Positions 29,652 to 37,216 of a DNA stretch of 64,000 nucleotides are shown piece by piece. This DNA is from Flavobacteriales bacterium. Its GTDB lineage: Bacteria; Bacteroidota; Bacteroidia; Flavobacteriales; JASBRU01. Location of the stretch: contig JASBRU010000007.1 in NCBI GenBank assembly GCA_030149285.1, positions 1 to 64,000 on the forward strand, in the 5' to 3' direction. The notes beneath the pieces are model-generated. The model worked only from the letters and a program-made list of their open reading frames with translations, was not told where the DNA came from and searched no databases. The translations under genes and the position numbers were made by a program. Every line of letters begins with the position of its first letter. Within the stretch, counting starts at the first letter, position 1.

Positions 29652-29658
29652 AAACCAA

Positions 29659-30348
29659 ATGAAACACTCATTATATATACTACTCATTTTTTTTGGCCTA
29701 TTTGCTATGGCAGCATGTAGTTCTAATAAAACGGCTACAGAGCCCCTTGACCCAATATATATAGGTGATACTACAGACTATGGCTTTCAGCGGGTACATT
29801 TAAACTATAAGCAGATAGATTCACTTGGGTTTGAGGAGATAGACAAAGAGATTTATGAAAAACACTACAAGCTACATCCTTTAGAGCTTGTAACTAATGA
29901 ACACACAAAAAAGTACGAGATAGCAGATAGAACAATACACGCTAGTTTAGCCTATTTTGAGCCCTTAGGTATGTATTTTATGCGCGAATTTAGGGGTATG
30001 TATGACCCGAATATTTGCAGATTGATTGATAGCACAAGCCAAACTACCTATGTGTTAAATGTTAGTGCTAATGCAGACTGTAGTCAGGTGTTTATGTCTC
30101 CCGATAAAAAGCACCTTGTATATTTTGGGAACTATATGTCACAGAACAAAGCCTTTGGTTTAGTAATAGTTGAGGTGCAAACCAAAGAAGGTGTTACCAA
30201 GCTAAAAGACAAGGCTTTTCAGCAGTATGATGACTATTTGATAACAGATTATGCCTGGATAGATAGCAATACCATAGCCCTTAAAATATTTACGTACCAT
30301 AAAGAGGATGGTACTACCGAAATACGATACGTAAAAACCACATTTTAA
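29659..30348 (+). CDS. Lipoprotein, second of three tandem paralogs
   Basis: A 229-residue lipoprotein (signal ILLIFFGLFAMAAC). The body matches paralogs 1 and 3: TDYGFQRVHLN, FEEIDKEIYEKHYK, YFEPLGMYFMREF, IDSTSQTTYVLN, SPDKKHLVYFGN, ITDYAWIDSNTIALKIF and the C-terminal YVKTTF. The pattern of a display-of-values beta domain followed by an 'SPD.KHLVYYGN' loop suggests a beta-propeller-like or WD40-like half, but I do not know the family. Function unknown. It probably arose with copy 3 by tandem duplication because the leaders are duplicated too. Confidence 0.8.
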   Translation: MKHSLYILLIFFGLFAMAACSSNKTATEPLDPIYIGDTTDYGFQRVHLNYKQIDSLGFEEIDKEIYEKHYKLHPLELVTNEHTKKYEIADRTIHASLAYFEPLGMYFMREFRGMYDPNICRLIDSTSQTTYVLNVSANADCSQVFMSPDKKHLVYFGNYMSQNKAFGLVIVEVQTKEGVTKLKDKAFQQYDDYLITDYAWIDSNTIALKIFTYHKEDGTTEIRYVKTTF

Positions 30349-30384
30349 ACACTCTGTTTTATGGAATGCTCCTAAGCCCGGCAT

Positions 30385-30405
30385 CTATTTAATACAATTA
30401 AATAG
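30385..30405 (+). promoter_or_regulatory. Palindromic leader of paralog 3
   Basis: CTATTTAAT, ACA, ATTAAATAG: a perfect 9-bp inverted repeat ending 7 bases before the ATG at 30413. It is nearly identical to the element at 29631-29651, and the surrounding bases (TTTATGGAAT upstream, GAAA then ATGAAAC downstream) are also shared, so the whole leader was duplicated. Confidence 0.5.
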
Positions 30406-30412
30406 AAAACAG

Positions 30413-31198
30413 ATGAAACCCCAATTAGTAGCCCTAAGTATTAGTTGTATACTAGCAGCATGTACTAGCCATAAAGAGGTGACAGAATCTCAAGTAAAGT
30501 CTATTCTTATACCCGAAGAACCTATAGTGCCAATACCAATACTTGATACTACTGACTATGGATTTGAGCGGGTATACCTAAACCAAAATGTTGGTGAACA
30601 TCTTTTTATACCTGATAATATGGGCATGAGACGCGAGAGTAGCTGGAAGTACGACTCTATTGCTCCCCTTACTTTTGAAGAGATACCCCCCGAAACATTT
30701 GCCGAGCATTACCAAGCACCCCCCGAAGTTGTGCCCAGTGATAAATGGATACGGGTTAACCACCTTAGTGGTGCTGTTGGGCAAAGCTTACAGTATTTTG
30801 AGCCTTTAGATATGTATATACTTACTGAGGTAGCACCACCTCAAGGTAATTTTGCTCCGGATATGACCAGCCTTATAGATAGCACCAACCGCATTACCTA
30901 CCATTTGGTAGTAGGGTTTTATGCCAATTGCAATAATGTAATTGCCTCGCCCGACAACAAACATCTTGTTTATTATGGCAATACCCAAGTTTACCAAAAA
31001 GCTTTTATGCTGGGAGTGGCTGAGGTTACTCCCGAAGGGCAGGGTGTACGCCTAAAAAGCAAAGCTTTGCAAAAATATGAGGGTTACACTATAATGGGTT
31101 ACGCATGGATAGACAACAACACCCTAGCCCTTAGCCTGTACAAAAAGGACTTAGAGACCCAAAAAGGGGTAAACAAGTTTGTAAAAACCACGCTTTAA
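30413..31198 (+). CDS. Lipoprotein, third of three tandem paralogs
   Basis: A 261-residue lipoprotein (signal ending SCILAAC). It shares TDYGFERVYLN, FEEIPPETFAEHYQ, YFEPLDMYILTE, IDSTNRITYHL, ASPDNKHLVYYGN, MGYAWIDNNTLALSLY and the C-terminal FVKTTL with copies 1 and 2. It has an extra ~30-residue N-terminal insert relative to copy 2. Its function is unknown. It is the last of the run; the next gene is the unrelated RloC-like ATPase, which has its own promoter box. Confidence 0.8.
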   Translation: MKPQLVALSISCILAACTSHKEVTESQVKSILIPEEPIVPIPILDTTDYGFERVYLNQNVGEHLFIPDNMGMRRESSWKYDSIAPLTFEEIPPETFAEHYQAPPEVVPSDKWIRVNHLSGAVGQSLQYFEPLDMYILTEVAPPQGNFAPDMTSLIDSTNRITYHLVVGFYANCNNVIASPDNKHLVYYGNTQVYQKAFMLGVAEVTPEGQGVRLKSKALQKYEGYTIMGYAWIDNNTLALSLYKKDLETQKGVNKFVKTTL

Positions 31199-31240
31199 TA
31201 CCTGTTTTGTAGGCTTATAAACCTGTAACTTTCTTTGGTT

Positions 31241-31248
31241 TATATTTG
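31241..31248 (+). promoter_or_regulatory. Bacteroidota -7 box before the RloC-like gene
   Basis: TATATTTG matches TAnnTTTG and lies 33 bases upstream of the ATG at 31282, consistent with independent transcription of the ATPase gene. A clear -33 TTG is not visible at the expected distance. Confidence 0.45.
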
Positions 31249-31281
31249 GTTAGTACTAACACATTTCAAATATAAATCATC

Positions 31282-33888
31282 ATGTCAATACATGCAGAAA
31301 TAATAGAATGGCTAGGTAACAAGTCGGAATTATGGAGGGAGGCAGTTAATAGAATTATAGTAAAAAATCAACTAACAGATGATGATATTAAAGATTTGGT
31401 TGATATTAATAAATCAGAAGTATTAGGTAAAATAGATGACTCTAAAAAAGTTGATATGGAGGCTTTAAAGAGTTTAGCTGAAAGTATAGATGGCAGTAAG
31501 GATGTTGTAATTAATAAGATTTATAACACTAAGAATATTAGTGCATTAAAAGAAGGTGTTGAACTGACTTTCGAACAAAAAGGCTTAACAGTAGTGTATG
31601 GTGATAATGGAACTGGGAAATCAAGTTATACAAGTATACTAAAACACGTATGTAATACTAGAGGAGATGCTCCATCATTAAATCACAATTTATTTATCAA
31701 AGGTAGTGAGGCTAAGAAGAATACAGCTGAGGTTGAGTACTTTTCTGAGGGTGAAAATGGAGTTGTTATACTGGATAATGATAAGGTGAATGATAATATA
31801 TTAAAGGCTGTTGATGTTTTTGATACATCTAGTGCTAAACACTACATTGATGGAGAGAATGAAATAGCATTTATACCACAAGGTCTATCAATACTTGAGG
31901 AATTAGTATCAGCTATTGATAAAGTTAGAGAGCATTTTGTTGCTGAAAAAGAAACCTTAATTCTTAAAAAATTCTCTTATGAATCAATATTTAATGATTA
32001 TAAAACTCCAAGTGCTGAAGTAATAAAAAATATAAGCTCAAAGACCAGTGATAGAGATATTAATTCATTGATAATAAGTAAAGAAGAAGAAAAAGAGATT
32101 GAAAAAATAGAAAAAGAATTAAATGAACTTAAAAAAATTGATCCGAAAAATAGGATAAGAGAAAATGAAAGTAAAATCAGGAGGTTTACCCCTGTTAGGG
32201 ATAAACTAGAAAGAATTGACAAAGCTTTCATAGAGAAAGAGTTTCAAAGGTCAGCAGATATAATAAAGAAGTATCAAGATGCAAAAGAAACCTCAAAAAT
32301 TGCTTCAAAGGAAGCTTTTGGTGATTTAAGTGTAAAAAATATAGGTGCAAATACGTGGAAGCAATTATGGGAGGCAGCGAGAAAATTTTATGAAAATAGT
32401 ACTGAAGAAAGTTTTCCTAATACTTCTGATGACTCATTTTGTCCATTATGTCTACAAGATTTACAAGAAGAAGCAAAGATTAGGTTTAATAGTTTTGAAG
32501 AATATGTAAAGAATGATGCAGAGAAAAAGCTGATTGAATACCAAAAAGAAGTTGAAGTATTGAAAAATAATTTCTTAGAAATTGATTTAAACTTTGAAGA
32601 TACAAAACCAATAATAAATGAATTGAACCAATTATCTGAAGGTTTTGATGTTTTGTTTACTAAGTTTATTGATGTTAAAAGTGAGTTAAAAAAGAGTTGT
32701 GTTGAACGCATATACAATTATGAAGACTTTTTAGGTATAGAAAAAGTTAAGTTTATTAGTCCAATTAAGTCTATAAATGAGATTATAGATGAGCTTGAAA
32801 AGCAAAATCAATCCTTAAAAGAAGAAAGTGTCGATGAACAAATAAAGGAAGCTACACTAAAATTAGCTGAATTAAAAGTAAAAGAATTAATTAAAAAGCA
32901 TCAAAAGGAATTATTATGTGAGCTAAAAAGACTAGAACAATTAAGCCTAATAGAAGAGTGTGTAAAAAAGTTGAATACTTCAAGAATAACTTCTTTCAGT
33001 AACAATCTTTCTAAAAAACACATTAGTGATTCTTTGAAAGAAAAGTTTGAAGCTGAATTAAAAGGGTTTGGCTTTAGATATTTGGAAATTGTCCAAGATA
33101 CTAAAGGAATTAAAGGGAAACAGTATAATTTTTTAAAGTTGTCAGGTAATTATGACACAGAACTACCTTTAAAAGAGGTCTTAAGCGAAGGGGAGCATAG
33201 GTGTATTTCTTTAGCAACGTTCTTTTCAGAATTAGCAATATCTGAGCATAAGTCTGCAATAGCTTTTGATGACCCTGTTTCATCATTGGATCACAAGTGG
33301 CGTAGAAGGATAGCTAAGAGAATTGTAGAAGAGTCTATCAATAGGCAAGTTATTGTATTTACACACGATATTACTTTTGCTTTGGAGCTTGACAAGTTTG
33401 CTAAAGAGGAAAGTAGTTCTTTTTCAATGAGGGGCCTTACTAGAAAACCTACGGAAACAGGAATTATACTTGAAAATTTACCATGGGAATTATTGGATAT
33501 AAAAAAGAGAATTAAGGCATTAAGGGAAGATTATAAGTGGATTGAGAGAAAGTTTAATGATTTGACTGAAGAGGAGTATAAAGCTAATGCTAAAGAGTTC
33601 TATAGGAAAATGCGTATTACTATGGAAAGTATGGTAGAAAGATTAATTCTCAACGAATCAATCAAGAGGTTTGGTACAGACATAAGTACACAGAGGCTTA
33701 AAAAGGTAATTAACTTCAGTTATGGCGATTATCAAATAGTTGATTCAATTATGTCAACAGGATCATTATATTTTAGGGGACATGATAATTCACCTGCAAT
33801 GAATCAAGTTATACCAACGATAGAAGATTTACAGGAAGATATAACCAAAATGGAAGAGTTTAAGAAAAAACTAGATGGCTGGAGTTAG
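31282..33888 (+). CDS. RloC/PrrC-like ABC-type ATPase with zinc-hook motif, putative anticodon nuclease-type defence protein
   Basis: The 868-residue protein has an SMC/Rad50-like layout. Walker A is GDNGTGKSS (residues 107-115). Two long coiled-coil stretches flank a CPLC zinc-hook-type motif (Cys387, Cys390). The ABC signature LSEGEHR (about 634), Walker B with AFDDPVSSLDH (about 661-671) and an FTHD H-loop (694-697) follow. DDPVSSLDH is characteristic of the AAA_13/PrrC group. The last ~90 residues contain R778-x3-E782 and His834 (GHD), reminiscent of the Arg-Glu-His triad of PrrC, though the spacing to His is longer. RloC proteins cut tRNA anticodons on DNA damage or phage attack; nuclease activity here is an inference. 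No restriction-modification genes are adjacent. Its codons look more AT-rich than those of neighbouring prfC, hinting at horizontal transfer. Confidence 0.72.
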   Translation: MSIHAEIIEWLGNKSELWREAVNRIIVKNQLTDDDIKDLVDINKSEVLGKIDDSKKVDMEALKSLAESIDGSKDVVINKIYNTKNISALKEGVELTFEQKGLTVVYGDNGTGKSSYTSILKHVCNTRGDAPSLNHNLFIKGSEAKKNTAEVEYFSEGENGVVILDNDKVNDNILKAVDVFDTSSAKHYIDGENEIAFIPQGLSILEELVSAIDKVREHFVAEKETLILKKFSYESIFNDYKTPSAEVIKNISSKTSDRDINSLIISKEEEKEIEKIEKELNELKKIDPKNRIRENESKIRRFTPVRDKLERIDKAFIEKEFQRSADIIKKYQDAKETSKIASKEAFGDLSVKNIGANTWKQLWEAARKFYENSTEESFPNTSDDSFCPLCLQDLQEEAKIRFNSFEEYVKNDAEKKLIEYQKEVEVLKNNFLEIDLNFEDTKPIINELNQLSEGFDVLFTKFIDVKSELKKSCVERIYNYEDFLGIEKVKFISPIKSINEIIDELEKQNQSLKEESVDEQIKEATLKLAELKVKELIKKHQKELLCELKRLEQLSLIEECVKKLNTSRITSFSNNLSKKHISDSLKEKFEAELKGFGFRYLEIVQDTKGIKGKQYNFLKLSGNYDTELPLKEVLSEGEHRCISLATFFSELAISEHKSAIAFDDPVSSLDHKWRRRIAKRIVEESINRQVIVFTHDITFALELDKFAKEESSSFSMRGLTRKPTETGIILENLPWELLDIKKRIKALREDYKWIERKFNDLTEEEYKANAKEFYRKMRITMESMVERLILNESIKRFGTDISTQRLKKVINFSYGDYQIVDSIMSTGSLYFRGHDNSPAMNQVIPTIEDLQEDITKMEEFKKKLDGWS

Positions 33889-33897
33889 TAACTAGCT

Positions 33898-35478
33898 TTA
33901 GTACTCCGACTTAAAGTGGAATTTAATATCCGGAAATTTCTCTTGGGTCATTTGTAAGGTAAACGCAGAGTCTGCCAAAAATACCAAACGTCCTTCTTTA
34001 TCATCTGCCAAAGAGCGGTGCTTTAAACGCTTAAACTCCGTCAGCTGTTCTTGGTTGTCGGTTTCTATCCAGCAGGCTTTATACGCCGGAAAGTTCTCAT
34101 AGCTACACTTAGCGCCATATTCATGCTCCAAACGGTATTGTATTACCTCGTACTGTAGTGCACCTACGGTACCAATTACTTTACGTCCGTTTATTTGTAG
34201 GGTAAACAGCTGTGCCACCCCTTCGTCCATTAGCTGGTCTATACCTTTGTATAACTGCTTAGATTTCATTGGGTCGGCATTATTGATGTACCTAAAATGC
34301 TCCGGAGAGAAACTCGGGATGCCTTTGAAAAACATTTCCTCGCCTTCGGTAAGGGTATCGCCAATCTTAAAGTTACCCGTATCGTGCAAGCCTACAATAT
34401 CGCCGGGGTAAGCCTCATCTACAATAGATTTTTTAGAAGCCATAAATGCCGTGGGGCTAGAGAACTTAAGGTTCTTGCCATTACGTACATGTAGGTAGTT
34501 TTTATTACGCTCAAACAAACCCGAAACGATTTTTACAAAGGCCAAGCGGTCTCTGTGTTTAGGATCCATATTGGCGTGTATTTTAAATACAAAGCCTGTA
34601 AACTTATCTTCGGTAGGGTTTACTTCTCTCGTCTCCGATACTTTTGGCAGGGGAGAAGGGGCTATTTCTATAAAAGCATCTAGCAACTCATGTACCCCAA
34701 AGTTATTTAAGGCACTCCCAAAAAACACCGGTGAAATCTCACCTTTCAGGTAATCTTCTATTTTAAACTCAGGGTAAACGCCATCTACCAGCTCTAGCTC
34801 TTCGCGTAGGTCATCTGCAGCATCGCTGCCAATTAGGGTGTCAAGCTGAGGGTCGTTTACATCTTTTATTTCTATACTTTCCTCAATATGTTGTTTGCTG
34901 GTACCGCTAAACAAGTTGAGGTTTTGATGCCATATATTGTATACACCTTTTAGGTCTTGCCCAATACCTATAGGCCAGCTTAGGGGGCGTACTTTAATGC
35001 CTAGTTTTTGTTCTATTTCATCTAATAGCTCAAAGCCATCTTTACCCTCGCGGTCTATTTTGTTAATAAACACAATAATAGGGATGTTGCGCATGCGGCT
35101 TACCTCTACCAGTTTTTCGGTTTGTGGCTCTACACCTTTGGCAACGTCAATTACCACAATTACACTATCTACTGCCGTTAATGTACGGTAGGTGTCCTCG
35201 GCAAAATCTTGGTGACCGGGGGTGTCCAAGATGTTTATTTTTTTGTTTTTATACTCAAAGCCCATTACCGATGTAGCCACCGATATACCACGCTGGCGCT
35301 CTATTTCCATAAAATCGGAAGTAGCACCCTTTTTTATTTTGTTAGACTTTACAGCACCCGCCTCTTGGATGGCACCACCAAACAATAATAGTTTTTCGGT
35401 AAGGGTAGTTTTACCTGCATCAGGGTGACTAATAATACCGAACGTACGTCTGCGTTTTATTTCTTCTTTGAAACTCAT
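33898..35478 (-). CDS. prfC: Peptide chain release factor 3
   Basis: RF3 is a GTPase that recycles RF1/RF2 after termination. The 526-residue protein starts [20 protein letters not shown] and shows the G1 motif [13 protein letters not shown], the G3 DTPGHQDF, the G4 NKID and the RF3-specific blocks ([11 protein letters not shown]-type region: [19 protein letters not shown]). Length is typical. It is adjacent to, but converges on, the RloC-like gene; its upstream 147 bases are shared with the divergent light-regulator gene. Confidence 0.96.
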   Translation of the reverse strand: MSFKEEIKRRRTFGIISHPDAGKTTLTEKLLLFGGAIQEAGAVKSNKIKKGATSDFMEIERQRGISVATSVMGFEYKNKKINILDTPGHQDFAEDTYRTLTAVDSVIVVIDVAKGVEPQTEKLVEVSRMRNIPIIVFINKIDREGKDGFELLDEIEQKLGIKVRPLSWPIGIGQDLKGVYNIWHQNLNLFSGTSKQHIEESIEIKDVNDPQLDTLIGSDAADDLREELELVDGVYPEFKIEDYLKGEISPVFFGSALNNFGVHELLDAFIEIAPSPLPKVSETREVNPTEDKFTGFVFKIHANMDPKHRDRLAFVKIVSGLFERNKNYLHVRNGKNLKFSSPTAFMASKKSIVDEAYPGDIVGLHDTGNFKIGDTLTEGEEMFFKGIPSFSPEHFRYINNADPMKSKQLYKGIDQLMDEGVAQLFTLQINGRKVIGTVGALQYEVIQYRLEHEYGAKCSYENFPAYKACWIETDNQEQLTEFKRLKHRSLADDKEGRLVFLADSAFTLQMTQEKFPDIKFHFKSEY

Positions 35479-35543
35479 GAGTATAAATTGGGCTGCAAAG
35501 CTAAGTTTTTCAGGATGTTAATAAAAATGAACTGCGATAACAT

Positions 35544-35582
35544 TTTTTGTTTAACATTATTGTTTATTTGCATGAACAAAAA
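35544..35582 (+). promoter_or_regulatory. Putative operator boxes in front of the CarH-like regulator
   Basis: TTTTTGTTTAAC (35544-35555) is a perfect 12-base match to boxes upstream of the ECF sigma gene. A degraded inverted copy, TGAACAAAAA, follows at 35573-35582. They lie 45-80 bases upstream of the TTG start and between it and divergent prfC, so autoregulation of the regulator is plausible. Confidence 0.5.
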
Positions 35583-35625
35583 TCATTCGAAGATAGTTAA
35601 CACTTAAACAATCTGATACTATAGC

Positions 35626-36543
35626 TTGAAAACTACCTATTCTATTAAAGAATTAGAGCTCTTAACGGGCATTAAGGCTCACACTATTCGTGTGTGGGAG
35701 CAACGCTATAATATTATTGAACCTGTACGTACCGATACCAACATCCGTTGTTATTGCGACTCTGATCTTAAGAAAATGCTGAATATAGCCGTTTTAGTGC
35801 AAAAAGGCTTGCGTATTTCTAAGGTGGTAGAGATGAGCGATGAACAGGTAAAGGAGAAAGTAATAGAACTATCTACCTACAAAGGCGATTATGAGGCACA
35901 GGTAAATGGGCTAAAGGTTGCCATGGTAGAGTTTAACTCTGAGTTGTTTGATAGGGTTTTCTCTAACTCCTATATGCAATTGGGTATAGAACAAACTTTT
36001 AGTAAAGTTGTAGCCCCCTTTATTACACAAGTAGGGTATTTATGGCAGGCCGGCGCTATTACTATAGCACATGAGCATTTTATGTCAAACCTTATTCGTC
36101 AAAAACTATTCTCTGCTATAGACCAGATGATTGTTGCATCTAATAAGCAATCTAAAACCTTTGTGTTTTACTTACCTAATAATGAGATGCATGAGCTAGG
36201 ACTCTTGTACTTATCTTACTTAGTACAGTCTTTAGGGCATAAGAGTATTTACTTAGGGCAAAGTGTTCCGGTAGAACATTTAAGCGATGTTTGCCATAAA
36301 ATGGAGGTAGATTATTTCCTTTCTATATTCACTACTCATCCGCATGAAGAAAGTGTAGAAGACTACCTAAAACAGGTGTCAGAAAAGTTTAAAGAGTTGG
36401 ATTGTAGGTTCTTACTTTCTGGTCATCAATTAAAAGGAATAAATCCTGCAATTGGGGGTGAAAGATTCACTTTTTTCGACAATATTGGCCAATTAAAAGT
36501 CGCAATTCAAGAAAATAAATTGGCAAAAATTCCACATTCGTAA
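35626..36543 (+). CDS. MerR-family regulator with cobalamin-binding domain (CarH/LitR-like light sensor)
   Basis: The 305-residue protein has an N-terminal MerR-type winged helix (YSIKELELLTGIKAHTIRVWEQRY), a four-helix bundle and a C-terminal B12-binding domain. The bundle holds the W-x9-EH motif of CarH light sensors (Trp140, Glu150, His151), and the B12 domain has E-x-H-x-x-G (Glu187, His189, Gly192) with the lower-ligand histidine. In this family AdoCbl-bound tetramers repress carotenoid genes in the dark and light destroys the complex; that behaviour is inferred here. The residue after Trp140 is Gln, not the His found in Thermus CarH. The start is TTG (a stop lies 12 bases upstream in frame). 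It precedes the sigma factor and carotenoid genes. Confidence 0.88.
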   Translation: MKTTYSIKELELLTGIKAHTIRVWEQRYNIIEPVRTDTNIRCYCDSDLKKMLNIAVLVQKGLRISKVVEMSDEQVKEKVIELSTYKGDYEAQVNGLKVAMVEFNSELFDRVFSNSYMQLGIEQTFSKVVAPFITQVGYLWQAGAITIAHEHFMSNLIRQKLFSAIDQMIVASNKQSKTFVFYLPNNEMHELGLLYLSYLVQSLGHKSIYLGQSVPVEHLSDVCHKMEVDYFLSIFTTHPHEESVEDYLKQVSEKFKELDCRFLLSGHQLKGINPAIGGERFTFFDNIGQLKVAIQENKLAKIPHS

Positions 36544-36556
36544 GAAAGTTCTTACG
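36539..36556 (+). promoter_or_regulatory. Perfect palindrome at the regulator stop codon
   Basis: CGTAAGAA, AG, TTCTTACG: 8-bp arms with a 2-base centre, overlapping the stop codon of the CarH-like gene. With so small a centre it looks more like a DNA-binding site than an RNA hairpin, but it may be chance. Confidence 0.25.
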
Positions 36557-36585
36557 CTAACTATCTGTAAATTAGAATCATTCAA

Positions 36586-36674
36586 TTTTGTTTAATGAAA
36601 TAAAATAATCGTTAAACAAAAATTTGGTTTACTTTTATTTTTGTTTAACTTTGATGTGAAATTATTAAACAAAG
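36586..36674 (+). promoter_or_regulatory. Array of four TTTTGTTTAA-type boxes upstream of the ECF sigma gene
   Basis: Copies alternate in orientation at near 25-28-base spacing: TTTTGTTTAAT (36586-36596), GTTAAACAAAAA (36611-36622), TTTTTGTTTAAC (36638-36649) and TTAAACAAAG (36665-36674). The second and third are perfect inverted repeats of each other over 12 bases. The array brackets the putative promoter of the sigma-crt operon, a layout expected for repression by an oligomeric regulator such as the adjacent CarH-like protein. Confidence 0.55.
36624..36653 (+). promoter_or_regulatory. Promoter of the ECF sigma/crt operon
   Basis: A TTG at 36624-36626 and TAACTTTG at 36646-36653 match the Bacteroidota -33 and -7 elements (TTG and TAnnTTTG) with a 19-base spacer, 48 bases before the ATG. 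The -7 element overlaps the third box of the array and the -33 follows directly after the second. Confidence 0.6.
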
Positions 36675-36700
36675 TTTTAACATCAAATAATCAATATATA

Positions 36701-37207
36701 ATGTCAACAATAGAGTTTAGCAACCTCATCACTAGTCATGATAGTTTTTTGAAACAATTAGCGCTAAAACTTACAAAAGACACTGAAGAGGCCGACGATT
36801 TAACACAAGACACCTTTTTAAAGGCAATAAAAAATCAGGATAAGTATAAGGATGGAACCAATATAAAAGGTTGGTTGTATACCATTATGCGTAACACCTT
36901 TATCAATAACTACAGAAGAAAGAAAAACCAAAACACTTTTGTAGATACTACAGAAAACAAATATTTCTTAAACTCTAAAGAAAGTGATGTATCTACTAGA
37001 GCAGATGTATTGGCAGATACAGAGTATATAATGAAACAAGTAAACTCTGTAGACCCAAATTACGTAGATACTTTTATGATGCACTTTAATGGCTATAAAT
37101 ACGAGGAAATTGCAGAGAAATTGGATATTCCTTTAGGTACAGTAAAAAGTCGTATATTCTTGGCTAGAAAGAAGCTGATGGAGAAGTTAAAAGATTACAG
37201 GAATTAA
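36701..37207 (+). CDS. RNA polymerase ECF-type sigma factor
   Basis: The 168-residue protein has sigma region 2 (LALKLTKDTEEADDLTQDTFLKAIKN and NIKGWLYTIMRNTFINNYRR) and region 4 (YVDTFMMHFNGYKYEEIAEKLDIPLGTVKSRIFLARKKL). It lacks an adjacent anti-sigma gene, so control is probably at the transcriptional level by the upstream CarH-like regulator. In Streptomyces a LitR/CarH-type protein next to an ECF sigma (LitS) drives light-induced carotenoid synthesis; the same logic is inferred here. I use the ATG at 36701, preceded by A-rich sequence. crtI follows after nine bases. Confidence 0.93.
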   Translation: MSTIEFSNLITSHDSFLKQLALKLTKDTEEADDLTQDTFLKAIKNQDKYKDGTNIKGWLYTIMRNTFINNYRRKKNQNTFVDTTENKYFLNSKESDVSTRADVLADTEYIMKQVNSVDPNYVDTFMMHFNGYKYEEIAEKLDIPLGTVKSRIFLARKKLMEKLKDYRN

Positions 37208-37216
37208 ACAGAATTT

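Noticed and set aside
29659-31198. Paralogs 2 and 3 as a mobile-element or CRISPR-like repeat
   Set aside because: Both are diverged protein-coding genes with duplicated leaders; there are no terminal repeats, transposase or regularly spaced short repeats.
35425-35607. Small open frame ahead of the CarH-like regulator
   Set aside because: It overlaps the start of prfC and the operator-like boxes, and the translation lacks any domain character.
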